Both the position numbers and the translations under genes were made by a program. The notes beneath the pieces are model-generated. The model was not told where the DNA came from and did no database searches. It was given only the letters and a program-made list of their open reading frames with translations. DNA of 64,000 nt from Neonectria sp. B-13 (Eukaryota; Ascomycota; Sordariomycetes; Hypocreales; Nectriaceae): the NCBI GenBank assembly GCA_002682825.1, contig NOKP01000001.1, forward strand, positions 5,149,296 to 5,213,295, in the 5' to 3' direction. Below, piece by piece: positions 44,839-54,653 of this stretch (the first letter of the stretch is position 1; every line of letters begins with the position of its first letter).

Positions 44839-45276
44839 TCTGTGGGCATATGATTTATATACGTGGGATGGCAATGGATGATGTCGACCGATCATCGAAT
44901 GGGGCATCATCGAATGGGGCTACTTACACGTTGGTCATGGTGAGGTCCCGTTCCTTGTCTTCCCAGACGAATTCGACATTGTTGTTATCGCAGAGATATC
45001 GTGGCACGCCGTTTCCGGGAACGGAGACCGATGATGAGTTGAACTCGCAGGGCATTGTGATCTTGGTCGTGTCGTCCTTGAAGGTGAACTTGAACGAGGA
45101 GAGAGTCTGGCCGTCGCTCTGGGCCTCGGACGAGAACCCAACGACGTGAAAGTCGTTGGGGAGAATGCAAGGGTCGTCGTTGTCCGCTTCTGCAACTCGG
45201 AGGTTCATGGGCACGGAGTAGGCGTGGAGAGCAAGGCCGATGGCATGGCCGACAGGAGAAGAAGAGCAGCGTGCAT
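44839..45276 (-). pseudogene. small secreted cysteine-containing protein with a frameshift in the signal peptide
   Basis: The ATG at 45276 starts a hydrophobic signal-like segment (MHAALLLLSA), but that frame stops after 23 codons. The downstream mature-protein frame (45214-44924) reads MNLRVAEADNDDPC and onward. It contains about 96 codons with paired Cys (DPC, MPCEF, RYLCDN) and looks like a compact secreted beta-rich protein. One base appears to be missing near 45241-45250, within GCCATGCCA. The frame may end at TAA after NV (44924) or splice at GTAAGT (44927) to an acceptor at 44840, which would add WIKCPESG and a fourth Cys. It is either a sequencing error or an inactivated gene. No family is recognised. 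Confidence 0.5.
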
Positions 45277-46884
45277 TTCGATGGTGGTTGTGTGTATAAT
45301 CGTAGCTGTTGTATCCGGAAGTGGGTGGCTTCGACTGCGTTGGATGGACTTGAAATAGAAGAGAAGGATATATGGGTATCTGGGGTTGAAAGAAGCTACA
45401 TCAACAGCAAGACTCGATGGATGAGCGGCGATGGGCAACTAATTATAAGTCCCGGACCCTTACGAATAGATCGGGGCAACGCAGCAAAGCGATGGTTCCT
45501 GGTTCGGTTGTCCAACATGCGGCCATGGCAGCAGAGAAAAACCGGGCCAAGTTGCCTGGGGACTCCGCCGTTGTCTTGTGTTCCTCAGATTGTGATGCAA
45601 TCGCTGGAGCCACCGGGGGGCAATCCATTTACGATGCCCCTTGCTCGGCTCTCCCGCCCGCGTGTAATATCCGCCGACGCAGTCCGTATTCTGGACGAGA
45701 CGGGCGGTTTAACGAGGATCCTAATGTTGCCCGGCGACGCGGCGGCGTGATTGGATCCTCACCCGTTTCACGTTTTCCAGCCCGGAGGTTTACGCCTGGG
45801 TGGGTTTTTGGACAACACACCTGCATTGCATGGCGGGTGGATTGTTAGTGCTTCGTACTGTTGGAGCTGGTTATAACACAAACGCTCCTCATGTCACTAT
45901 GGAGAACGAAGACTCCAAAATAAGCGACTCTCGCAGTGCAGTGCCTGTTCATCATGGCAATCCTCAACTAATAGTGACGAAGGGCCAACAAGCTAGCTAG
46001 TAGGGGGAGTCGGCTTCCAAGGGGGGAGAGCCGTGAGGCGCTTTCAAGACGAGACGAGATGCATGAAGACGGAACTGGTCATTTTTCTTCTTCGTATTGC
46101 TTGATCAATCATCATCCATTGTCGAATGGCGGTCATGCGTTTTATCTGGTGCTCGGTCCACCATGAGTCGTGAGAAGGAAACATCTTTCAGGGGATGGAT
46201 GGACATGAATAGATGTACCGCTTTTCTGGAGTAGGCGTTAATAAGCCCGGTGGCTGACGCGTAATCGTGGTTGTTCAACCTGCCAGCTCTCATATTGCTC
46301 GAGTTATACAATGAAGGTTCAGTTGCTTCTGTGTTCTTATGTGGTACAATCGATAACTGAATGGAACGTGACCCCGGGTCTTATATCTACAAATGATTTG
46401 GGCCATGAGGGTCAAAATCTTGAATGTTGAATGAAGTCATTACGGATGCCTCGAGATTAAGATGTTGGTATCGTCAGGAATCTAGTGTGAATCAATGCAC
46501 AACCTCTATACGTAGGCTATCGAGTTCGACGGAGCTTCACAAGCGGCGGTCTGAGGAATAATCGTCCTTGACGGTTCTTAATTGTAACCCGTTGGCCTAG
46601 TAGGGTACTTCTAGACACTCCCGTCGCCATTTCCATTTTGAGAGGCTTTTTTCCTCCAAGCCAAAGTGGGGTCAGACCTCGCCAGAACCTCCTCGGTGGA
46701 GTCTTCGCACAACGCCGCCGCTGCACACGGCGCGCACCAAAAAAAAAAACTCACCTTTACCCTTGGGCACGTGACCCACAACCTCCCAAAAATTTACCGC
46801 CCAAAGTGCACCCTCTCCACCAAATTCTGGCTCCTCGTGAACTTCTTCGACCATCACCGACTTGCCGACTAACCACCAGCAAAA
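45277..46884. other. interval upstream of eL36
   Basis: About 1.6 kb with no supported gene. The 250 bp before 46885 form the ribosomal protein promoter and contain CACGTGACCC and an A tract near 46740. Confidence 0.5.
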
Positions 46885-47585
46885 ATGGCTGCCGAAGCAC
46901 CCGCACGATCCGGTCTGGCCGTTGGCCTGAACAAGGGCCACGTACGTCTTGTCACAGTCTCACCTCGTGGAGGATCTCTGTTCCGCTCCCTCTTCCACGA
47001 GGTCGCTCTTGCAGACGATGGACGCTGACATTTGCGCCTTTGCGATTTAACAGAAAACCACCGCCCGCGTTGTGAAGCCCCGTGTCTCCCGCACCAAGGG
47101 CCACTTGAGCAAGCGCACCGCTTTCGTCCGTGAGGTCGTTAAGGAGGTTGCTGGGTAAGTCGACAATTTTTCTTTTGGGATGGGGACAGTCTGTCGGTGT
47201 GGAATGGTGTGAGGTCGCAACCGTGAAGGGGATATGGTGCGGCGAATGCCTGCCTAATCATTGGAAACGATTGGACCGAGACACCGGAAGCGTTTGTTTT
47301 CAGACTGTCGCCATCGATGGAGGGTTCATCTTATCTCATCCAACATTGGTCTAACATATTCTTCATAGCCTTGCCCCCTACGAGCGCCGAGTCATCGAGT
47401 TGCTGCGCAACAGCAAGGATAAGCGCGCCCGTAAGCTCGCCAAGAAGAGAGTACGTCAAATCCCCCAAACCCTGTTACCGCAACTCGGAGAACTGACTTG
47501 ACAACAGCTCGGTACCTTCGGCCGTGCCAAGAAGAAGGTCGACGAGCTCCAACGCGTCATCGCCGACTCTCGCCGTGCTCACTAA
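46885..47585 (+). CDS. RPL36: 60S ribosomal protein eL36
   Basis: Large-subunit ribosomal protein. Exons are 46885-46941, 47054-47154, 47369-47450 and 47508-47585, giving 105 aa, the normal length. The start [19 protein letters not shown], the middle [13 protein letters not shown] and [19 protein letters not shown], and the Lys/Arg-rich C-terminus [13 protein letters not shown] are all typical of eL36. The second intron is 214 nt, longer than its neighbours, and shows no clear C/D-box motifs for a guide RNA. The gene lies tail to tail with the UBX gene. Confidence 0.97.
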
Positions 47586-48000
47586 ACGGTCTCTTTTGAC
47601 ATTTGGGGATCTGGCATATGGGGTTCGCATGGATTGGCGTGATCACGATTTGATCGTTATAAAAAAAACGGCTTTGATGCTCCGTGGCAGGGATTAGCTG
47701 CGGCTCACCGGAATACCAATACTCTGAAGACAAATAACTTAACGACTACAATCGTGCTTCTCCGCGAACACCTGCGTGACAACTACTTCAATCCGACCAT
47801 ATATGTGTGTTCACTCAAGTCTTGTTTTACGAGATTGGAACTAGCGCCTTCTATTCCCTTTCATAAAGAACGACTACGACATCCTAGTCGACAAATATGT
47901 AACATGCATGCCCTGATGAACTTAACGCCGTGCGTGATCCTCCCTGATGCATTGACCCGTCGTGATTCTTGTATCCTTCCGCTACAATTCCGCCGTGCCT
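47586..48000. other. convergent 3' flank of eL36 and the UBX gene
   Basis: About 415 bp with no coding potential. It presumably contains both polyadenylation regions. Confidence 0.6.
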
Positions 48001-49599
48001 CTATTTCTTGCCCAGCTTAAGCCATTTGGGTATCTTCTTGCCAGTCCCATCCCCACTCCCTTCTCCCCTCTCTGACTGCTGTGGCTTGGGCACTGCCTGG
48101 CCGTCGTCCTTGTCATCCGCGGCTACAGGAGGCTCCGGAACCTTGACTTGCTGTCCCTGTTGCGCCACGTTCGATTTGAGGAAGGGCTGCTTTCGCACCG
48201 AGGCAGGGACGCTATCGTCCCAGACTAGGTTGATGAGGGTAGGGCCGGAGATCTTATAGGCCGAAATAAGGCTGTTGGAAGGCTTATCGTCGTTTTTGAT
48301 GACCGTCTTGGTTCCGGGAAGGACGAGGTGGAAAGACTGTGTGTCGTCGGCCATTACGTGCCGTACTGCGTCGTACAGAAAGCGGCCTGTTTCAAAGAGA
48401 CTGACCTCCCAATCGCTGCTGGTGTTATCCGGGAAGCGGACCTTGACGATAATGGACTTGATGGCAGCGATTCTGGTGGCCTCGGCTGCTGCCTTCTCCT
48501 CGAGCTCCTTGTCTGAGGGGAGACGCTTGTTTCGTGAGTACTTTTGGAGGCGGGCTTGGTGGATCTGAGCGTGGGCAACGGATGGGGTGTAGTCGGCCTC
48601 GTTTACTGCAGCGAGGGCAGCAGCTGGAACGGTACCTGAAGGGGCGAGGTACACGCTGACGGGTTGCAGGGGGTCCCTCTGTTGAGAGTTGTCGATGTCC
48701 ATGGCATCTTGGTTCGCGGGTTGGTCGTTTGAAGGACTTGAACTCTCCTCCGGCTCGGTGGGTTGTTGATCGCGACTGGAGTCGTCTGCCGGCGCAGTCT
48801 GAGGCTCTGGCATGGGAGTATCTGGTGTATCCTGGGCGGGTTCATCGGCTGCCTTCTCTGGTGCGTCTGGCTGAGTCGTTGCGTCTTCCTTCTCAGCATC
48901 TGCCTCCGTGTTGAAGAACTGGCCTATCTCTGCCATGGCATCAAACAGTGTCTGGTCCGTCTTGCGGTACGACAGTCTGATCAGCACACTCCCCGAGTTG
49001 TAGCCCAGCTGTGACAGGGTCCGCTGGAAGTCGGCAAAGGAGGCCAACTCCCTGCCCATAATATTCAGCACGGGGATCTCGTAGAACAGCTGTCCACCGC
49101 CGCTGCCGCTGCCGCTCGTCGTCTGGGCGACTCCGCGGGCGGTAATGTTGATGTTCCTGCCATTGCTGGCTTGGCCGCTCTCGAACTGACGCAGGACCGT
49201 CCACAGAGACAGGTCGCTGGGGAACTTCTGGATCAGGCGGCCGCCGGGGATCTCGCGGGCGTCGGGGTGCGGGACCTGCAGGGCGACCTGGATGGCGGAG
49301 GGCGTGTTTGCCTTCTGGACGAGCTCGAGCTTTGCGCCGGGGATGAGGCCGGAGGCGCGGAAGGGGACGGAGAGGTCGACTTGCTTCTGGCGGTGTCTGT
49401 GAGGTTGCGGGTCGAGTCAGCGGGAGGATACTTGAGTCGAAAGGAGCCGAGCCGGGGCTTACTTAATGAGGTATCTGTCGCTAGAGAGATTGAGTTTGCT
49501 GCAAGCCTGCTGGAGGACGTCGGTCAGGTACGTCCCCGGATTCACCTTGACCGTTGTCCGTCGCAGGTCGGTGGCTATCACCACGACGTGGGAAGCCAT
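48001..49599 (-). CDS. UBX4: TUG/UBX4-type UBX-domain protein, Cdc48 cofactor
   Basis: Predicted adaptor of the AAA-ATPase Cdc48/p97, related to mammalian ASPSCR1/TUG and yeast Ubx4. Exons are 49599-49463 and 49396-48001, giving 510 aa. The N-terminal about 75 residues form a TUG-UBL1 ubiquitin-like domain (HVVVIATDLRRTTVKVNPG, LIPGAKLELV). A second UBL-like segment follows near SDLSLWTVLRQFE. The middle is a long acidic, Pro/Gln/Asp-rich linker. The UBX domain lies around 375-455 (VKVRFPDNTSSDWEV, LPGTKTVI, GPTLINLVWDDS). The basic C-terminus is KKIPKWLKLGKK. It is divergent from the kinase gene at 50349, with about 750 bp between start codons. Confidence 0.88.
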
Positions 49600-50348
49600 G
49601 GTATGGTTGAAGCAAACGTGGAGCTTTGGTGAGCTAGGACAGGTAGCTGTGGTTGGGATGGAGATGCGGGGGGGAGAATACAGGCAAAGCTGGTGATGAT
49701 GATGATGTAAGAGATGCAATATGCAAACGCAAAGAAGCTATAAAAGTTGCGGTTTCCCGGCCGCTTTGTGATAAAGGGCTTCTCTCTAGCAAGAACGCAG
49801 CTCGATGGGATGCCTGGAATCCGAGGTCCGGCTGCTTGTCGTCGACGCCGGCATCAGCTTGGCACCTTTAGGTAACTCCGTAGTCTACATGACAGAAAGA
49901 ATGCATATGTTGGTGTTGCCTGGCCCCGTTTTGGGCCTAGTTGAGCCCCGTTTTCTGGCCCGCGGAACATGTATCGGAAGTACCTGCGCAAGGGACCACA
50001 GGTATCTCGCACACTGCAGTACTGTGAACTCAGCGACAACACCGAGATGCGCCCGCGCCCTGGCTCTTCCATGAAGGTGACCAAGAGCCTAGATAACGAG
50101 CAAGCGCTGCCTGCAGCGGGCTTACGGAGGCATTTAAAGCCCAGCCATTCCAGCGCCCAGGTAGCAAGACAGGCAACTCTGCTCTCTTTTTGGACTTGGG
50201 TTATTGTTACGCCATGTTGGTTGTTGGTTGGATATCCCCCTAAATCCAGTTCGTAGGCCGTTCAGGCGGACCAGCCATGGGTGCCGAATCACGTGCGGTG
50301 TGTTTGTTTGTCAATTAAAGTCAACCTGCTGCCGAGTCCCTCCACATC
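49600..50348. promoter_or_regulatory. 749-bp divergent promoter region (UBX gene / kinase gene)
   Basis: Lies between two divergent start codons. No clear TATA or other named element was found. Confidence 0.45.
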
Positions 50349-51954
50349 ATGGGCAACTTCACTCCCGTGCCAGAAAGGCGCGAGAGGATTTTCGCATTCA
50401 CCAAATTCAACCTCGATGCACTTCTTTCTCTTGCTACACAGCTTCGAGACGGCCGGCCATGCACCACAGACGTGTCAAAGAGACCGAAAGCCGGAAGTCT
50501 GAATTGGGTCATCTTCATCACCTTTGACGATGGGATTGAATGGGTCTTTCGCTCCCCGCGCCGTAGCATGAGCATCAAAACCAAATCTCATTACAAGATG
50601 ACCATCAGTGAAGCTTCTACCTTGAAGTATCTTGGGACGCACAGCTCGGTCCCGGTCCCAGAAGTCTACTCCTTCAGGTTAGCTGACAGATGTACGGTAT
50701 ACCGTCTTTGCCATTGTTTCTGATCACTGACTTGTCAAAACTAGTGGCTCTCACGACAACGAGATTGGGGTGCCTAATATTATCATGAGCAAGGCCTCCG
50801 GCCGCGCCCTTTCCGAGTATGACTGGTCCGAGGCATCTCGAATACCGGGCTATACGGTGCGGATCCCACTCCTGCCCCTGGCAGACCGGGACCGAGAGAA
50901 GATAATGGGCCAGCTCGGAGGCATCATGTCGTTACTGTCGGAGATTCATTTTGACAAGATTGGGTCATTATTCGAAGCCGAAGACGGTAGCAGCGACTGC
51001 TCTGTTGGCGAGTGCCTGAACCCATCGCTCCTCTGGGAAAAGAGGGATAAGCTTGAAGGCATCGACCGAGGTCCCTTTGACCAAGAGAGCCAGTACTTGA
51101 GTTCTCTGATATCGGCTTTTGTGTCTCACGCCAAAGAGCTTCGACTCAGCCCTCACAACTTCTTTGCGCCGATCCCTGATGCTTTCGAGTACCGTGACTG
51201 GGCCAGTTACAAAGCAGCAGTAGACAGGTGGGAAGATTTTTACCTGCTTGGGGAGGGAGCCGAAGGCAGCAAAAGTCGGCTATCATACTGTCTCGCCGGC
51301 GAGTTCCTGCGCGAGATGATCCCTTCTCTTACCTCTCACGCCTCTCAGAGTCGGGGGTTTGTCCTTTGCCACCCCGACCTTCACATCGGCAATATATTTG
51401 TGGATGAAAACTTCAACGTGACATCCATCATCGATTGGGGTTCCGCGTACGCAGGCCCTCTATCCGAGCTGCTCGCCACTCCGGGCCTCAGCGGCTCAAC
51501 CTCACCACCGGGAGAATCGCTTGTTGCTGCCTTCAGGGCAGGCTTCGGCCAGGGAGGGAAGACGATCGAACCGGAGCTGTGGGTGAAAGGTGAGATGATG
51601 TGGCGTTTCTCTCGGCTGGTGCGACTGCTCTCTACCCAAGATTACACGCTCTTTAAAACGTTGTTCGAGCTCGCGCACGAGGACGGATCTGACGATATTC
51701 CCCGGACGTTTCACGAGAGGAGCATGCAGGAGTATGGGAGAGAACTGCTGGCTAAGCTGCGGGAGGATGCCGAGGGGGAAGAATCTGAGGAGGACGAGTC
51801 TGAGGAGGAGGAAGGCGGTCCTAAGATGGAGACTGAGAGGATTGCCGTTGCGAGAAAGCTGATGCTGATGTCGGAAATGAATCCGAATTTTGTGGCGGAC
51901 AAGAGGTTGTGGCGATGGCTTGGGGATGCACTGGACAAGACAGACTCTGAATAG
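50349..51954 (+). CDS. aminoglycoside-phosphotransferase-fold kinase, substrate unknown
   Basis: Member of the APH/choline-kinase-like superfamily that is expanded in filamentous fungi. Exons are 50349-50677 and 50745-51954, giving 512 aa. The N-lobe carries WVFRSPRR and EASTLKYL, with the expected Lys/Glu pair region, then VPVPEVYSF and the hinge-like IIMSKASGRAL. The catalytic loop is CHPDLHIGNIFVD (H319, D321, N326) and the metal-binding Asp is D340 in IIDWGSA. The tail has an acidic run EESEEDESEEEE (about 455-470). It is not a resistance gene by context, because such fungal proteins are chromosomal and mostly uncharacterised. Fungal-type introns and codon use match the neighbours. Confidence 0.85.
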
Positions 51955-53435
51955 CTCGCTTCTCAGGCCTGCTCCACGGAGGTTTGATAGACATATCTAG
52001 GCGAATGTACCCCTGCATGACCGTGGATGAAGAAGATTTCTGCGAAGCATATGCACATGAGTCCAATTTGACCCAAGTAGAGAGTCTGGAACGAAAATTC
52101 AGTCGAACATTGAAACGACGACTCTCATTAGCCCCATCAATGTTCTGGCCTTCACAGAGCACGAAACTCATGGGATATTCTACCAGACAGCTTATTTTAC
52201 AAAGACACCTTGGAATTGGCGATAGATATATGTTAAAGCTGCCAGTTTTGGACCAAGAACATAACAGTTTCGAAGCGAGTGTATTGTTGTTACAGCTAAA
52301 AGGAGAAAAGAAACCCAGCACATCACCCACATAATCAACATGAAGCGCCACCCGTTCTCTTCCACTTGCACCAACGGTCTCTCAGCACGAAGACAGTTTA
52401 CAATGCCGCACTAGATCCAGGATAAACATAGTTGCGCCAAATTGTCGAGCTGTACTAGACGAGTTGCGGGTAGTGATGGTACGTATCAGCCGGCGAACGG
52501 TGACCACAGCGAGAGGTCACTAACCAGCGCCGGGGCGCTGGCTCGGCCACATCACATGACATATTCCGACCATTCAGGAAACGGGACCGCCGACAGGAAC
52601 ACATGGATTACAACTTGGAGGGGTTCGGGATAGCGGGGGATTTTGTCAGCGGTTTCTAGAGTGTACCACAGACTTCTTATTTCCGTTAGACGAGTTGGGT
52701 CTTTGGACAGCGATAATCCTGAGATTTGAAGAGAGAAAGTCTTGAAGTACCATATTGGGAGCTGACGAGGTCGGATCAAGCATCATTGGTTCTTCTCAGC
52801 TTATCTGGTGTGGCCTAGAACTCAGATTCACCAAAAAACAAAGCGAGATGTGGCCATGGAGAAGTATCTTGAAAATTTCTAGTCCAAAGGTTTTCTTGAA
52901 AAGAACCTAAATCGGCCTAGAACCTAGACATCTACTTAGATATTCAGCATGTTCAAGCCTGTTAGTATCTGGCATTCCTGGTGTTGATGCCGGTGTCAGC
53001 GCAGATTACCTAAGCACCAGACGGCGCCCAGGCGGTAGGCGGCAGGCGGGCAGGCAAACACGGTCTGGCGTGGCCCGAGTCGGAAAATCCACGTCGACCG
53101 CCCGGAGCCTGGTCACCACCTCAGGCTGGGAGCCGCCCGACGCCCGTGTGCGGAAACGGTACGTACCTCACCGTAGCCAAAGCTCCAGCCCCAGGTACCA
53201 GGAGCTTCGTCAACCTCTCCCATCAACTCCACCATCACCGTCGCCATCACCAACCACGAACCTCCCACGAGCCTCCCACGACACAACGATCTTTCAGCCT
53301 GCACCGCCCAAGGCTGCTCCGTCTCCCCCGATACTCTCTCTCCAGCACCGAGACCGCCCTGATTGACGCTCCGCTGTTGGACAGCTCCGCCTCGCATCTC
53401 CATCTTAAACCTCAGCTCCCGCGACAGAGGCCACC
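51955..53435. other. gene-free interval upstream of proteasome beta-3
   Basis: About 1.5 kb with overlapping short ORFs on both strands and no recognisable content. The last about 250 bp are C-rich leader sequence for the proteasome gene. Confidence 0.5.
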
Positions 53436-54297
53436 ATGGTAAGTCCGCCCTCCATGCCGCCCCGTTTGTCTGCGTCATCTAGCTAACCGCCATCTCTCTC
53501 GCAGTCGTCTCCCTTCTCAATAAGTTGGTCCTATCCTCCCTCTCGCCCGTCCGCTTCTACTCCCAGCTCGACAACAACTAACCTCCCTCTTCCCCCATTA
53601 TAGACGGCGGCGCCTGCGTCGCCATGGTCGGTAAGGACTGTGTTGCCATCGCCTGTGATCTTCGACTTGGCCTCCAGGCCCTCACCGTCTCCAACAACTT
53701 CCCCAAGATCTTCCAGTACGGCGACGTCTTCCTCGGTCTGACCGGCCTGGCCACCGACGTCAACACCGTCAGCGACGTCTTCCGCTACAAGACCAACATG
53801 TACCGCCTGCGGGAGGAGCGCGCCATCGCCCCCCGCACCTTTGCCAACCTCGTCTCCTCGTCCCTCTACGAGAAGCGCTTCGGCCCCTACTTCGTCTCCC
53901 CCGTGGTCGCCGGCCTCGATCCCAAGACCGGCAAGCCCTTCATCTGCGGCTTCGACAGCATTGGCTGCATCGACTTTGCTAAGGACTTCATCGTCTCCGG
54001 CACTGCTTCTGAGCAGCTCTTCGGAATGTGCGAGGGTCTGTGGGAGGCTGATATGGTGCGTCACAACCACAACACTGACGTTGCGGGGGCGCCTTTGTAG
54101 CCCTCCGCGCTTATGTGCCCGTTGAAATCTGGCTAACGAACCATCTCATATAGGAGCCCGATGCCCTCTTCGAGACCATCTCCCAGGCGCTGCTCAACGC
54201 CACGGACCGTGATGCTCTCTCCGGCTGGGGTGCGCACGTTTACATTATCGAGAAGGACAAGGTCACCAAGCGATTACTAAAGGGCCGACAAGACTAG
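53436..54297 (+). CDS. PUP3: 20S proteasome subunit beta-3
   Basis: Non-catalytic beta-ring subunit of the 20S proteasome. Coding exons are 53436-53438 (ATG only), 53505-53523 (19 nt), 53604-54055 and 54154-54297. The joined product is 205 aa, exactly the usual beta-3 length, beginning [19 protein letters not shown]. Family motifs [34 protein letters not shown] and [14 protein letters not shown] are present. There is no catalytic N-terminal Thr, as expected for beta-3. Introns have GTAAGT, GTTGGT and GTGCGT donors with CTAAC-type branch sites. Starting instead at the later ATG (53624) would delete the first beta strand, so the split start is preferred. It lies 356 bp tail to tail from the Ca2+ pump. 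Confidence 0.95.
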
Positions 54298-54653
54298 AGT
54301 GGCATTATGGGCAGGCCGAGGCACGCAGAAGACGGCGTGGGCGGTGGAATTTGCATCTTGTATGAATAGATACTCGGCCAATATCAAAGCTGGGTAATGA
54401 GAGTGCACAAGCACATCAAGCAAAGGACCTTTGATACACACGACGACCACGTGGGCACAGGGACAGCTATGATGTGCATGTAGTTCCATTTTTGATGCTT
54501 CTCTTTGGACCATCCTACATGGGGGCACCCGCCATTGATCATGCCCTCCAATCTATCTCGGTGGCGTCGGCTGGCTATGGTACATACAGATGTCTAAACT
54601 AATTTCTAGCTTGGGCCAGTTATGCATCTTTTCTACTTTCGCATCTTATATGT
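54298..54653. other. convergent 3' flank
   Basis: About 356 bp between the proteasome beta-3 and Ca2+-ATPase stop codons, with no coding potential. Confidence 0.6.

Noticed and set aside
46638..47075. 145-codon plus-strand ORF over the eL36 promoter and first exon
   Set aside because: Out of frame with the ribosomal protein exons; shadow.
50349..51954. Aminoglycoside phosphotransferase as an antibiotic-resistance gene
   Set aside because: The APH fold is common in fungal chromosomal proteins of unknown substrate; introns and context argue against a resistance cassette.
53531..54070. 179-codon minus-strand ORF
   Set aside because: Antisense to proteasome beta-3 exon 3; composition (DEVxxGxGG) is that of a shadow.
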